Below, piece after piece: positions 29,801 to 44,800 of a stretch of 64,000 nucleotides of DNA. The notes under the pieces were generated by a model that was not told the DNA's origin, did not search any database, and saw nothing but the letters and a program-made list of their open reading frames with translations. The translations under genes were made by a program, and so were the position numbers. The first letter of the stretch is position 1. Every line of letters starts with the position of its first letter. The DNA comes from Siphonodentalium dalli. Lineage: Eukaryota; Mollusca; Scaphopoda; Gadilida; Siphonodentaliidae. Location of the stretch: the NCBI GenBank assembly GCA_032622095.1, contig CP136062.1, forward strand, positions 143,114,351 to 143,178,350. The letters are read 5' to 3'.

Positions 29801-32800
29801 GAATTTGTGTTCTTTCTAGTTGTCGTATTGCATTAGATTAAAAAATCCAAATGTTTAAAAGATCAAAATGTGCATGAAGCACGTCCCTATGTCACTGAAT
29901 AAAAGCTCCCAAAGGGAATCTGTTTCAGCTAGAATTGTAATAAGTTTGAGATAATTTCTCTGGTCTTCAATTTGGGAGTTGACTCCGAGATTGTGTCCTT
30001 ATATTGTTATCGCCATGTGGTCTTAATTTCTATCTTTTAGTGGTAACGAAATCATTCATCACTGTGGAGAATCTTGTGAAACAGTGCATAACAATATTAG
30101 TTAAGTGCAAAATAATCATAGCAAACAGAACCATATCACCTTACTGTGGGTGGCAAGAAGTTTGAACAGCTCGATTCCAAGTACAAAGTACAAATTCACC
30201 ATTATTTGCCCAGATTCACAACTTGTCATTTTAAGCATGAAAACAGAAACAATGGCTTGTACAAAATCCCTAAGCACCAAAATTTTTGTAATATTGCTGG
30301 TTGAAAGGATGACAGCAGATTAATGCTGTCGATGGGAAAATCGAACAATGGCTAGGTCGAACATGGCCAAAGAACATTCCACTCAAGTCTGGATATAGTG
30401 TGTCCGACATTTGCAGAATGAGAACCCCACAGGGTGAATTTAGTGACACTATCCCACACAGCAGGCTAGCATCACCAAATTCACACTCTGGGAACCTCAT
30501 TCTGCTAAGACCTCAACTGCTATGGGGAGACCTAGGATCAGATTGAAGTTCCCCAATTGACGTTGGTGATGTTCACCCAATAGTCACATCGATTATGCAA
30601 TTTATCTTCTGCAAATTAGGGGATATAGAAAAAGAAGGGAAAAATGTAACTAAAAACGATGTTAATTTGAGACTATAGACACTTCCCAGAAGATGAGGCC
30701 TAAGCAGAATAAGGTCCCTGCGAGTGAATTTGGTTATGCTAGCCCGCTCTCTGGGATAGCATCACTAAAGTTACCCTCACAGGACAGGGGAGCTCCGTGG
30801 TCCAGTGGTTAGAGTGTCGGACTTGTATTCACTGTAAACACAATGTTATGAGTTTGCAGTGAATCGCTGGTCTATTCTGAGTCTTCACACAGCACTGGCT
30901 TGGTCGCTTTGAGCGACGTTCAATTGTTGGATTGTTCACTGTTTCAAATCCTGCACCAAGTTGTGACCCTTGAGCAAGGTTCCTCTTACTGTGTCGGCTT
31001 CGCACCACTCATGCATTAAACGAGTACCAGTCAGCTTGTCATACTGTTGAGTGTCAGAGCATGTTCTGATCAAACTAGACCACAGCATGCAATGGCTGCA
31101 GCCGGTTCATTGGTTGGCTTGTACAATTGACTGGGGTAATATCATAATGTATAAAAGCGGGTTAGAGCAAGTAATTGGTTAATCGCTACATGTATATAAA
31201 ATTGTCATGATTATTATTCTGCAAATGTCAGATGCCATTTATCCAGGCAAAATGTTCAGATAATAAGTTAAACAAATGACCATAGATCAATAAATAGGGT
31301 TCCTTCTGCACTTTTATTTATCTGTCGTCTGCTTTAATCACCTTAAAGACATATTATTGACTTGTTCGGGTGCGTTAAACTGTTTAGTTAGTATTCAGGC
31401 AGTATGCCAGCTGGAGGAATGTAGCAATCCACTACATCACCGCAAATCTCAAGCAAATCGACCATACCACTCCATAGAAAACTAAATCTGAACTACGCTC
31501 AATTGTAAATATTTACTTCTCGATTCGGGACGCAACTATTGGCGATAAAGTAACGAAAACAATTTCGACATCGAGAGTCACTGAATTTAATTAATATATA
31601 ATAATGACGGTGTGCGTTGTCAGTTTGGATTTAATATTTGTAAAAATAACTGCTTTGAGCAAGATTATCCTCTGTTTCTATTTGATCACCCTACCAGAGT
31701 GTTTCACATCACTTTAACATCCCTCCAAATCAATAATGGACCATTCCAATGTACACTTTTTAACTGACTGGGAGAATCCATTTAGTATAGAATGGGTTAA
31801 ATAGTAATCATATAAACTTAGCTTGAATTCTTTTAATACTGGCAACATATAATTTGAAAGTACTTACTTATAGATATCTTTCTCTCGATTGGGCCCGTGA
31901 TACATTAGGACCGTAAGCTTGCCGGAACGTGTTCTTCTATCTATTTCTGTATGCCACTGATGAATCAGCGAAGCAGGACAGACAATTAGTGTGGCTCTGG
32001 ATTTCACTATTGACTTGTCCACTAAAGAAAAGTAAAAAGAACAAATACACTTATACACAAATACTTGGAGTATATAAATATAGAGTTACTATATGAACAG
32101 GGTGTAATTGTGACTCATGATTATGCTATGAACATGTATATTACACATGTCACTATGATAAAATACATCATGATATATCATCCAACGACAGTTTAATATC
32201 AGTTACAGGGTATGATAAGGAGGGTCAATGATGACAATGGTGAGTTATCCAAGGCAATACAGAATAAACTGGTTATAGTTGAGTATGAAAAATTGAGGCC
32301 AACAATAATCGATGATAAATCCACTTTACAGTTAATCTTGACACCCCCGTCAACCCTTTCATGGCAGGAGTGGTGCTGGTGCAGAATTAAAGATCCTGTG
32401 CCAATGCATTCTCTTATATATGCGAGTCCCACATAGGGAGCCTCGCATATATAAGATAATGCACTGGCTTACAAGGTCAATGTAAATATTGTTAGGCCAA
32501 TGTATTCAGAAAATGCATTTACACACAGTTTTGCGCAAAATTTCAGGAAGCTCCATTCATGGAAGGGTTAGTATTTTATGGGAATTTATATAATCAACTG
32601 ACATTTTTTTAGCTGTTTTTCACGACTCATCCATGATCCATCTTCCTCTTTGTCATCTCCTGATCTGCTTTGCTTCTGAGTCATGATGAGAGATATCATT
32701 GTCAGTGTTTTGCCGAGTCCCATGTCATCAGCTAAAATCAAACTGCATGTGATTAAAATGAGATGTTGAGTTACCTTTGTTTTTAGCAATGAAATCTGGG

Positions 32801-35800
32801 TCAGTTTTCAGCATCATAGCTTTGCTTGAAAGACTGCTTTCATTGGCTATTTAATTGCAAGATTTTATGCTGATTACCAACTAACCAAGATTATCGTGTT
32901 ACATGTGATATTCACTGACATGTCACATGGTTTGAATGTAAACATTTATAACACATGCCAGGAATAATAAGAGCTCTGCCACAGTAGCACCCATTGGCTT
33001 GTTTCAATTTGCATTTCGGAAAGATTTGATAACTTGGAGTTATAAAGAGGCCATTTTATATTTTATGGTATGTATACTACCAAATTTCATTCCACTCAGT
33101 CACCAATAAGTTTCATAACTAAAGTTATTGTCCGGGAAGCAAGAAAACCCAAATTTTTAAATTGTATAAGGTCCGTAACTCTGAATACTGAATTTATTTC
33201 ATTCAGTCAACATTAACTAAAGTTATAATCAGGAAATCAAGTAGACCCAAACAAAGTAAAAAAAGGTTCATAACTCTGATAAAATGGGTGGCTGTTCCCA
33301 AAATCAAACTAGACGTGTATTTTATGATAGTGAACCTGCGTACCAAGTTTCATTCCATGCTTAAGTTAAGTAGAACTGAAGTTATCACTGGGAAATGAAT
33401 ATGAATCGACAGACATTTAATATTGGGCATACAAAATGTGTGGAAACATGTGTGGGTCAAATGTAGATTCTGAAATAAACATATGTGGAGATAACACACC
33501 AAGAATTCCACCAGATGGCGTTTGTTCTTCTCTCCAGGTGAGCCATGCTAGAGCCTGATTTTGATGAGGCATCAGTTTCACCTTCAAGCCTCGTGGATCA
33601 TCCAGTTCTTTGTCCTCCAGTGGCATTTTTTCTAATTGCCTGAAGAAGATGAAACAAAATTAAAACTTCATGATAGTGTGATAGCTGTATAATTTTTACA
33701 TAAGCTTCATACTATTAAGAGCTGTTCACAGATTAGCTTTTCCCTAAATTATGCTTTCATGCCATGAAAAAAGTTTGTGTTCTCTTGCTCTTAAAAAATA
33801 TTATCAACCCTTGAATTAATTTCCAAGACATCGATCATAACTGTAAACTCAGATAATTTTAGTTCATGTCTTCTACTTCTGTTTTTAAAGACACCATGTT
33901 GAAGTGTTTTCAATTAAATTATACCAAGAACAAAATATCAATATCAAGCGCTTTTCAATTTACAATAATGATGGAGTAGAGGCCTTTATATTCCCCCAAT
34001 TCAAGTTGGTGAATGCTTTGCCCAAAATAGTGAAATGTGCAGAAAATAAATATGAAAATGGAATTTTTGTCTTTGAATAGTTATGTGGATATATATCTGT
34101 AGTCCTGAGAAACACTGAAATGTTGAATTCCATATTAATATAAACGAAACATTATCCTGGAATAGATCATTCTTGGAAATCAAATGCAACGATTTAAAGT
34201 TTTTTGGTCTAAATTTTGAAATTTTATCATCCTACCAGGCTAAACTACGGTTTGCTCTGATGTGCTCGATTTACATTAACCAAAAGGCCTGATGGAGTAG
34301 GAAATGGTTGGAGGAATTAACCCATTAACACCAATCAGAACTTTCAGTTGACATATAATTGTGACACCAAAAATAAATATTAGGTCACCCTCCCTTGTCA
34401 AAATGTATGTCAAATGGATGTTTGAATCAAAATTGTACGATCACACTGGACATACTTGTGTATTTTGTCAATGGCTTCATTTGTTATGGTTCCAACTGTC
34501 TGCAGTCTGTCCGTAGTCATTCTGCCTCCATACAGTGTCATGGCCTGTGGGTTAGCTGAAATGTAAGGTCAAGTATGGTTAACATGTGTGTATCCATTTG
34601 TGTTTAAGTTTGAATCTGTGTATCCATTTGTGTTTAAAGAGTTTGAATCTGTGTATCCATTTGTGTTTAAGTTTGAATCTGTGTATCCATCTGTGTTTAA
34701 GTTTGAAACTGTGTATCCATTTGTGTTTAAGTTTGAATCTGTGTATCCATCTATGTTTAAGTTTGCAACTGTGTATCCATTTGTGTTTAAGTTTGAATCT
34801 GTGTATCCATATATGTTTAAGTTTGAAACTGTGTATCCATTTGTGTTTAAGTTTGAAACTGTGTATCCATCTGTGTTTAAGTTTGAAACTGTGTATCCAT
34901 TTGTGTTTAAGTTTGAAACTGTGTATCCATCGGTGTTTAAGTTTGAAACTGTATCCATCTGAGTTTAAGTTTGACACCCATGCCTCAAAATATGGTGCTG
35001 GACATTTGTAGAATGAGGTCCACAGAGAGTGAATTTAGTGACCCTACCAACACAGTGTGCTAGCAACACTAAATTCATCCTCTGGGGACCTAATTCTGCA
35101 TGGCGTCATCTGCTATGGGTGACCTAGACATAGATTTAAGTTCCCAGTAGGTGGAGATGTTGATGTGCACACATTGGGCACCTCGATTATGCATTGTGTC
35201 ATCATAGAGAAACTAAACTAAAAAAGAAAAAGAAACTTTCTAAAGAAGTTTCTAGAGATACAAAAAAACCTGTTAATTTGATAATAAGATAATTTCCAGA
35301 AAAAATTAGGACCAGCAGAATGAAGTCCTCAGAAGGTGAATTAATATTTTGAGGACTATATTCATCAGTTGTGTCTGTCTGGTTGTGGGTCTCTCTGCTT
35401 GTGTGTCTATCCAAGCATCCAAGTGAAAAACTGCAGAGTGGAATCCATTTCCCCCATGGTCCATGGAGATGAATCACCATGCCAAAAAGAAATGTAGTGA
35501 TATAGTATTAAAGTATAGGGCACAAACCACAGACAAGTACATGTCCGAGAGGATTTCATATTGGTTGATCATTGTGTAACATTTAGATAAAACAAGAGCA
35601 TGACAAGGGCGTGGCAAAATAAATTAGTTCCAACAAAGGGCCATAACTCTGGTGAAAATTGGTAAGCGGAACCCAAATTCAAACTTGACCTGTATTGTGT
35701 GCCAGTAAACCCACACACCAAATTTCATTCATTCAGTTGAGACTATCTAAAGATATCATCTGGAAACTAAAAGCGGATGGCCAGACAGACAGACAGATGG

Positions 35801-38800
35801 ACAGACCAATAACATAATAAGTACAGTTTTTTTTAAACGGGCATATAACAACTAATAAATTACCTGATGCGAGTTCGTACAATTGTGGCAGTGGGACATA
35901 ACAAAACATGCAGACTCAAATAAGTTTCTTGCGGAGTTGAAAAACTGATACAAATATGCTCTGTTGGTTTTTCAAATTAATAAATCAAATCATAAAATGT
36001 TTATTATATATTATACATGTTTATTATATATTTGCTCCTAGAAATAGTGTTCTTGCTGTTCCATATTTACAAATCCGTTCGGAACATGTGTTCCATACGC
36101 ATCATGTTTGGCGTCACACGACGTAAATGACAATCGCGTCAACCATGAAACCTTAATTATAAAATAAAAGCATCATCACACATGACAAAACAAGCCCTGC
36201 ATGTGCCTGAATAAACCTGATAAGACTGTTTTTTTAATTCAGAGATTCTAGGATGGGTGGCGTGTAATAAAGACAGAGCAAAACATATGTTAACGGATTT
36301 GTCAATACGACACTTGTGCCATCGTGGAAGGATAGAAATTGAGGCTGTGGATCTCATTCTATCCTTCCGTGCTAGAGCTCATGCTGTATCAACAAGCCCA
36401 TTAAAGACATATTATGTACTTGTTCAGGTGCATGAAACTGATAAGTTAGTATTCAGGTGCTATGACAACTGGATGAATGTAATATTCTACTAACATCGCC
36501 GAAAATATGAAGCAAATCAACTGTGCCACTCCACAGAAAACATTGTCAGAACTACGCTCAATTGTAAATATTTACTACTTGATTCGGGACGCATCTATCA
36601 GCGATAAACTAACGAAAACGATTTCGCCACCGAGAGTCACTGCGTTTAATTCATATATAAGAATGAAGATGTGTGTTGTCAATTTGGATATACTATTTAT
36701 AAAAATTACTACTTTGAACAAGATTATTCTCCATTTCCATTTGATCACCATATCGGAGTGTTTCACATCACTTTAACACACTTGTGACATTCTGTATAGA
36801 TATCTTTCAGATAGTACATGTAATTTTTATCTGGTATCAAGTTTTTTCGACCTTGGAAAATGGTAGAAAGGTCAAAGCTAAAGCTCTTTACAATGAATTA
36901 ATTGTTAAGTTTTACAGGTATCTCAAAAAGAGAAACCATAAAAGTGAAGGTCACACCCTTCTTGGGAACATCTCAAACATATTCTTTTAACCCTTTCATC
37001 ACGAGAGCTGTGCTGGTGCAGCATTAAAGATCCTGTGCCAGTGCACCCCTTATATATGTGAGTCTCCCATAGGTAGCCTTGCATATATAAGAGAATGCAT
37101 TGGTTTACAAGGACAAATTTTCAATATTGTTGAGCCAATGTATACTATTATATATGAGGGGTTCCCTATGGGAGACTCGCATATATAAGAGAATGCATTG
37201 GCACAGGGTTCTCCCAAATGTTCGGGAAGCTCCAGTCATGAAAGGGTTAATATATGTAGGCATTTGCACCACTAGATAGATAGAGAGCACTCCAGGATAT
37301 TTCAAAATCCAACCTGGTCAGAGAAGATTAGAAGAATGATAAGATAACTACCTGCATACATCTGTTGTAGGACATGCTGAGGCATCTGTTGAGTATGGCT
37401 CAATAATGTCGTCTGCTTCATATTCTGTGGATTGTGAGGCATATGATGTGGCTGGTTAACTGACTGTCCTGGATATACCCGTATAATCTGTGGTTGGTTT
37501 CCATGGTGTGGCTGGGCTGATGAAGTTGATGATGGGGCGACCTTGACAATAGTTGGTTTCCCGTTGCTTTGTGATAACTGTCCAGGAGCAATCTGGATAA
37601 TCTTTTGTTGGTTCGAGACATTTGTATTTAGGCCTGAAATTAATTGATATTAAACAGAATGTTTCAGTATTCAACTATAGCCATACCTAGTTTCTAAAAT
37701 TTTGCTGCATGAACTGTTTTATTGCTCTTGAAAAGTATCGACATGCACTTTCCAATTAATTTTCACAACACTGCACCTGTTCTGACATTTTAAGAATACC
37801 GTTTTCTGTACCTTGCAAAGTATGCATAATAATTCCATGTTTAGCCCTTTTACCGCAATATAAATGTTTTCCATGTGCCTAGCCACTGAATATATTTCCA
37901 TGTAGATGTACTTATTATTACATGTACTATATTAGTGTATGTTGTTGTGTTGGGCATGATTTTGCAGAATATATATGATAATTTGATGCCCATGGGTGAC
38001 TCTTTGTGACGACATACATGCATACTCAGCATGGCCTGCCCAGGTTCCAGGCTAATTACAGGTCATTAATTGATATACCTGAAGTACACATCCCACATAC
38101 ACCATCATTAGTTTCCAGGCATTTATTAAAAATAGTCAATTCCACCAATGCCTATCATTATTTTATTTTAGTTGTCCACAATAGAGTTTGGGTCATTTGG
38201 GGTTTAGGTCAGTTAGGTAATAGATTTATAGGCGTAAATATATATAGGTAGGTATATTGCTGCGTATATGTGGTTCCATGAGTAACTATGGCCGTTACAG
38301 GCCATATGCTGTGGTATTTATGTTGGTACGGTCCATATCTTCAAAGCATCCACCATTTTGAAGTCATGACTATTCAGTTACAATGGTTGTTAGGATTGTA
38401 AATGGAAATGAATCATGCATGTGTGCCCATTTCAACTCATAAATATACAAATATCAGATGATTGCCACCACAAATCAACTTCGCTACAACTCCCGTGCAA
38501 ATGAAGCCCACATTATTTTGCTGTGAGCTGTTGGTCTGTGGTGTATCTGTGTTATTTATACTGCTGTCATAAGATTCTGATGTACAATTTAATTCTTTGC
38601 TTGTTTCACACCCTAAATTGTACCCAGTAAATAGTTAGTAGACCACATGAAGAGTGTAACATTCAACCAATTCTAAAAATAATGGTCTTTGAATGGTTGA
38701 AAAGTCTAAATGACTGATGCATGTTTGTTGAGTCAGATAATAAATTTGTTACTTGTAAGTGTATGTTTTTAAATATTTTATTTACAATGTTGATAACACA

Positions 38801-41800
38801 CATATTTACATGTACTTATGCATGTCACTCACAACTGCATCTGATAATGAAAACAAACAACATTGTAACACATGCTTTAAAAATTAAAAGGTCGCTTAAT
38901 AGTCACAGTTGTAAAAAACAAACCAATCAACGATGTTATTATATAGTGATACCTGAAAACCAATATATCACTTGCCGCAGTCAAAGGGTTAAATAATAAT
39001 TTAAATGCACTTGTTGGAACATCAAAGATTTGCAGGGGAGGGGGGCAATAATCAATAAACTGTAGTCCTGTTCACTGCTCCAATGTTAAGATATTCCTGA
39101 TGCCAATATTGACAGCAGCTGACTTCCTAGTCTCGTCCCTGGTCCATCGAGCTCTGCTCGCTCACTGTTCCGTTCCTCTCCATGACGTTACGTTTATGCA
39201 GTGCATGCCGACGAGGCATAGAGCTGGCATCCGGTCCACTGAGTTCACGAACCTAGCTGGTTGCTATATAAACAAAACAAGGGCGTAGCTTTTGCCAAAA
39301 TTTGAGTCAATACATTCGACCTGTATATGTATACTTTCAGAAATCATGAAACACCAAGCCGCTCTTGACATGAAACCATGACAAATACGGCGTGAAATAC
39401 ATATCTCAACGAGTAAACAATTTTCCATTTTTCAATTCAACTTCAAGTTCGCGGTAAAGTCAAAACTGCAATTTGTTAGTGATAAACATCTAATTGTTGT
39501 GAATATTTATTTTTAATCGAGGTGGCAATTTTTCATCTTTATCAGCATTTTTAATGATAAGAGCGATGTTAATTGAGGGACTATATTTTATCCAGCGCAT
39601 TAAATTTAAAACAACAAGTCGTGAATTGGCTGAGTGTTTTCTATGGCTGCACATTTCGTTGATAATTACAATGATTGTGTGTGTCGAAATAAGGTTTTAA
39701 GTCCGAAGATAATAGAAAGGGGATAACAGTGTGGTTTGTGATTTTGGAAAGATACAGGGCGAATATACTGTAGCAAATACCTGTTAATGGGCTCCGGCTC
39801 CGTTATCCCCTAAACAACACCAAAATAAACAATGTGAAGATTCAATATTTGTATTGTGTCAGCTATAACTGCTTGTAATTTTCACCTGATTTTATGGATG
39901 TTTGTCCCAACTTTCTTTTCACTTCAATGATTTTAGTGTTCAGTTGATTCAGCATTCTTTCAAGAGTCTCTGCTTCTTTTTTAAGCTTTTCACCCTTGTC
40001 GGGAAGACTGGACAATATGGCTGTGACAATCACTTTCTGCAGCAGATGAAAGAAATTCATTCATTAAAAAGATTGATGGAGAACACCCAGCTCTAACATC
40101 TAAATTTTTAGTAAGGCCATTAAAAATAAATACAAGCGTTCTCAGGCAATTACATATGGGAAACTGTATGAGGGAAGGAGGTTTTTTAGTTTTATTTTTT
40201 AAATTAATTGATGTATGGTTGATTTTATGGTAAAAAAAAACCCTATAATTTTCCAAGCAATGTATTCGATCTACCTCTATTGCATTTTAAGCATTAACTC
40301 TGCAACAGAAACTATCGACATTTCAAATTGTGGATGAATTGGAGAATAATTTTTTAATTCTTTACAATTCTGGATAAAATTGTTTGATGAGGCCCTCTTT
40401 TTGGTTTCTGGTGATGAGGGAGGTGCCTGAGAACACAGTATTTAAATTTATTTGGCCTAAATTAGACATTTTTACATTTGTTGGTTAACAGATCCTCCTG
40501 CCCTAAAAATTATCATAGTAGAACAAAATTAGTATTATTTCCTTCCAGTCTAATGGGTCATATTGACAAAAACAATAGTACAGTAAAACCTCCACATACC
40601 GGAACCTCTGCTATCCGGATCCCTCGCCAATCTGAATGAAATGTCCGGTCCCAAATTCACCCACGTGCATTCTCACTAAAAATTACCTCTAAAATCCGGA
40701 ACCTCCAAATTCCGGATATCGGACTCGTATGTCAGTCCATAATTAAGCGAACACTGTGATTATTAGCTCTGAATACCGGACGAGATCGGCCGAGACGAGC
40801 CGAGAGTATATCGATTACGTACTCCAGTATAAGCGGACCATTTAATTAGCGTTCTTTTGTTCGGCGTATGCTTTGAACTGGATTGTAACAACAGGAGTCT
40901 GATTAGATATCTACGCTCACAGATCGAGAATTAGAGCACTGACATATTGTTTTTGCAACAGTTATTGCGTCCAGTTAATTGGACTCTGTTTTTACAACCA
41001 TTGTCAAAACAATAAATTGCTATAATTGCCCGATGTTGACAGCATAACAGTTTGAATCTTTCACAACTTTCAATTGTAGTGCTAGCATGATTGTACATCG
41101 GCAATATTAAACATGCTCATTTTTTGGCATCTATTACAGACTATATATCACTATTACGTATAGAATTGATAAGCATTCATTCAATTTAAAATGAAAAATA
41201 TTAAATTTCATATCCAAAGATCCACCTGAAAGACAAATCTTGTTCGATATTGAATATCCTTCCATTTATTTCATATAATTTAGATGGAACAATGTCAACA
41301 ACTGAGAAATTGTATGATGCTCTAACTGGAGGATTCTAACCCTGAATACATCTTTAATGCTGATCTATATGTGTAGCCATTTTAGTTTTTATCAAGTTAT
41401 AAGATAGCCAGAATTGAAAGGTCCTCTCAGGTGCCTAATAATTGTGATGGCCTAATAGTGATGGGTGGGGATTTATGCTGAAATTATTAATAATGATGGC
41501 AATTTCACTCTATGTCTTAAGCCCAAATAAAAGTGATTGTTGGTAATTTTCTCCAAAATTAATAATCATGCTGACACTATTATTAGGCACCCGAGAGTAA
41601 CACCTTTATAGACTTATTAGTGTATAATGCACACAAACTTTCGGCCTTCTGTGAAGCCTTTCACTTGATAAAGGCTTCACAGTAGGCTGAAAGCTGCTTG
41701 TGTGCATTATACAATCCTTGAAATAGGGTGTCTGTCATTTGCAGAATGAGGTCCCCAGAGGGTGAATTTAGTGATGCTACCCCGCATAGCGGGCTAGCAT

Positions 41801-44800
41801 CACCAAATTCACCCTCTGGGAACCTCATTCTGCTGAGATGTAAGCAGAATGAGGTCCCCAGAGGGTAAATTTGGTGATGCTAGCCCGCTATGCGGGGTAG
41901 CATCACTAAATTCACCCTCTGGGGACCTCATTCTGCAAATGACAGACACACTATTTCAAGGCTTGGCATTATACACTAATGAATCTATAAATGAGTTACC
42001 ACACAATTCCTGCCAGCTTATAATAATGCCCTAAATAATCGACTCCTTAACCACAGCAGAATTATGGGTGAGAGTTACAATGAATGGCAACAAGCCATAT
42101 TTCCGATTAAATCCTGAAAAGTTACCCAAAATTCTGCTGTGTTAAAGGAGTCGATTATTTAAAGCATTACTGTATACATCTTTAATGAAATGCAAATAAA
42201 GTTTCAAATTTACCTTTAACTTTTCTAATTTGTGATAGGTTTCATTTCTTGCATGTCTCAGTTTATCAAGCTGTTTTTGTGGATCTAGTATAGACAACTT
42301 CTGAACTTCAGACGACAATGCTTCAGCTTTATTCTGAGGTTTAAGAATAGAGAGACTCTGCACCTCGGATGTCATTTCATCAACTTTCTTCTGAGGCTTA
42401 AGAATAGTCAGACCCTGCACCTCGGACGACAGCGCATCAACTTTCTTCTCGACGACCTTTTTCGCCACTGCCTCAGCCTCTTCCTCTTCTTCATCACTGA
42501 TACAGATCACCTCATTGCGTCGATATTCAGATGAAGCTGATTTCGAAGTGCTTACACTAGAAACTTCATCACCAAGTTCTTGAACTACACTGCCAGATGG
42601 TTTAGATATAACGCCTGAATCTCGATCAAGATCGCTCGATTGATGAGATTTGTCTGATATTGGTTTAGACTTTACTGGTTTGGGGCTTCTGTATTCAGTA
42701 AAGCTGGTTGAAGACAGATCATCAGATGAAATGGCATGAGCGACATCTTTATGTTTCTGGATTTTCGCTATATCACTGTTAGGTTTAGCATTCAAGGCAG
42801 CAAAAGTAGCGAATGTCACATCAGAGTTATTGGACTCAGGCTGTTGCTCTTTCATCACATTTTCCATATGACCTTTACCTTCAGATGCTGGCTTTATTTT
42901 GAACTTCTTGTACAGTTCGTGTTTTGCAGCTGATATATCAGCAGATTTCTGTTTGTTCAAATCTGATTCAGTTGAAACATCTTTTTCTGAAAGTAAGATG
43001 AGATTAAATTGGATACAAGTGAAATAAATCCACTGCATGTATTTAAACCGTTCTATACTAAATACACATTGACGAGTAGTTAGTTCCCTTAGGAAATGTT
43101 CAGACAAAAGACATTTCTTGAATATATTATCTGAACATTTACAACCAATAATAGTTATCCTTCTGGTCTTCTATCTTTTCGTCTGTATGCCATTTGCTCA
43201 CTTTTCCTGAACACCCATCCAAATGAATAATAGACCAATCCAATGTATACTTAAATCTGAACTTTTCCCACCAATGAATATGGATCATTCTGCACTTGTA
43301 TTATCTGCTTTTCTGTCAGTCGTCTGCTTTTGCTTTTATTACGGGGACACACTCTAAAATGAATAACAGACCATTCGCATGTATACTTTTATAACTGAAT
43401 GTGAGAAGCCATTTGGTATAGAAATGGTTAAATTGTATCAAAGTGAAACAAATCGATTGCATGTAGTTAACCCTTCTATGACTGGAGCTTCCTGAAATTT
43501 TGTGAAAACCCTGTGCCAATGCAATCTCTTATATATGTGAGTCTCCCATAGGGAGCCTCGCATATATAAGAGAATACATAGGCCTAACAATAATTACCTT
43601 GACCTTGTAAGCCAATGCATTCTCTTATATATGCGAGATTCCCTATTGGCGACTCACACATATAAGAGAATGCACTGGCACAGGATATTTAATGGTGCAC
43701 CTGCGCAGCTTCCATCATGAAAAGGTTAAAGGCCCAAGGCAGTTTGGAACCTAAAATTATAACTGATAATTTTTGCTTCTGTCCAGCTTTAAGGACCAAA
43801 TAGGTCAATATCTACGAAAAATAGTTTATTATCAAATTTAATGCCTTGGAAATTACCACCTCAGCGACAAAAAGGACCTTTTTTCCTGGAGTCCTTATGG
43901 CATGAAGATTGTATACGGCAAATTATAGAATTAGAAACGTGTTGGGTGGTGGGACAAGGTGGGTGTTTTCCTGCGTTCATAATAGCAATGACTGGTATCC
44001 AATGGAATAAAACTTGACACTATTAATTTCAGTTGACAGCGGCTCTGTAGATGTTTTATAGCCGAGGTAAAATGTCTTAATATCATTTTGCCCAGAGAAA
44101 TTCTTGATAATTAACAGGGATAGTGAATTAAGAAGATTTTATGGAACACTTATGATAGCCTTTTATATCTGACATATCTTACCGACTGACACACTTTGCT
44201 TCATTTCTTTTTCCTGCATCTCATTCTGGTTTACCTCCTTGACAACTAGATTTTCTTTGCTTTGTCCCGATTCGTGACTCAAATTGAGTCTTGCTGTTTG
44301 AGAATCTTGAAAATTATGATCCTTCAACACCTGAAGTAGCAAAAATTATAAGAATTAGCTATACAGGTAGACAAAGTGATTAACTTCTTTAATTAATTCT
44401 TTTAAAGTATTGTTCAATTTGTTGTACTATTAAAAGTGAAAATGCCACATACATGTAAGGCCAAAACAAAAAAAAGAGTTTTGGTTCTCAGGCCCCGCCG
44501 CATTGAATAAAAAGGGCCGCATTAGGCCTTTTTATTGCAATGCCTGATGTTATGACAAAAAAACTTCCGAATAAATAAATTTGAAAAAAAACAACTTTTT
44601 TTTTTTTTTTTTTGATTTTATCAACATGTCCATAGCAGATATGTGTTTAATATTAGTGTGCATTGAGCTCTAACATGTAATGTGTTAAAAAGTGACTTGC
44701 AGGCGTACAACATGAAGTAGATTACTACAATTAAGAAAATGATTAGCTGATCCTCATGCTCTTCTTACAATTAGTCATTGTGAACAACTTACACTAATTG

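Noticed and set aside
30788..30860. Functional tRNA gene
   Set aside because: Only an A-box-like head is present; the cloverleaf is not formed and the sequence continues as a SINE.
34585..34968. CRISPR-like regular repeats
   Set aside because: Units are head-to-tail with no unique spacers, and the DNA is eukaryotic.
34569..35011. Overlapping 120-140 codon frames on both strands
   Set aside because: They are by-products of a 30-bp minisatellite whose unit is divisible by three; none joins an exon.
39100..39288. Possible exon in a GC-richer patch
   Set aside because: No match to TTF2, no fitting splice phase, and exons 4 and 5 already join in phase.
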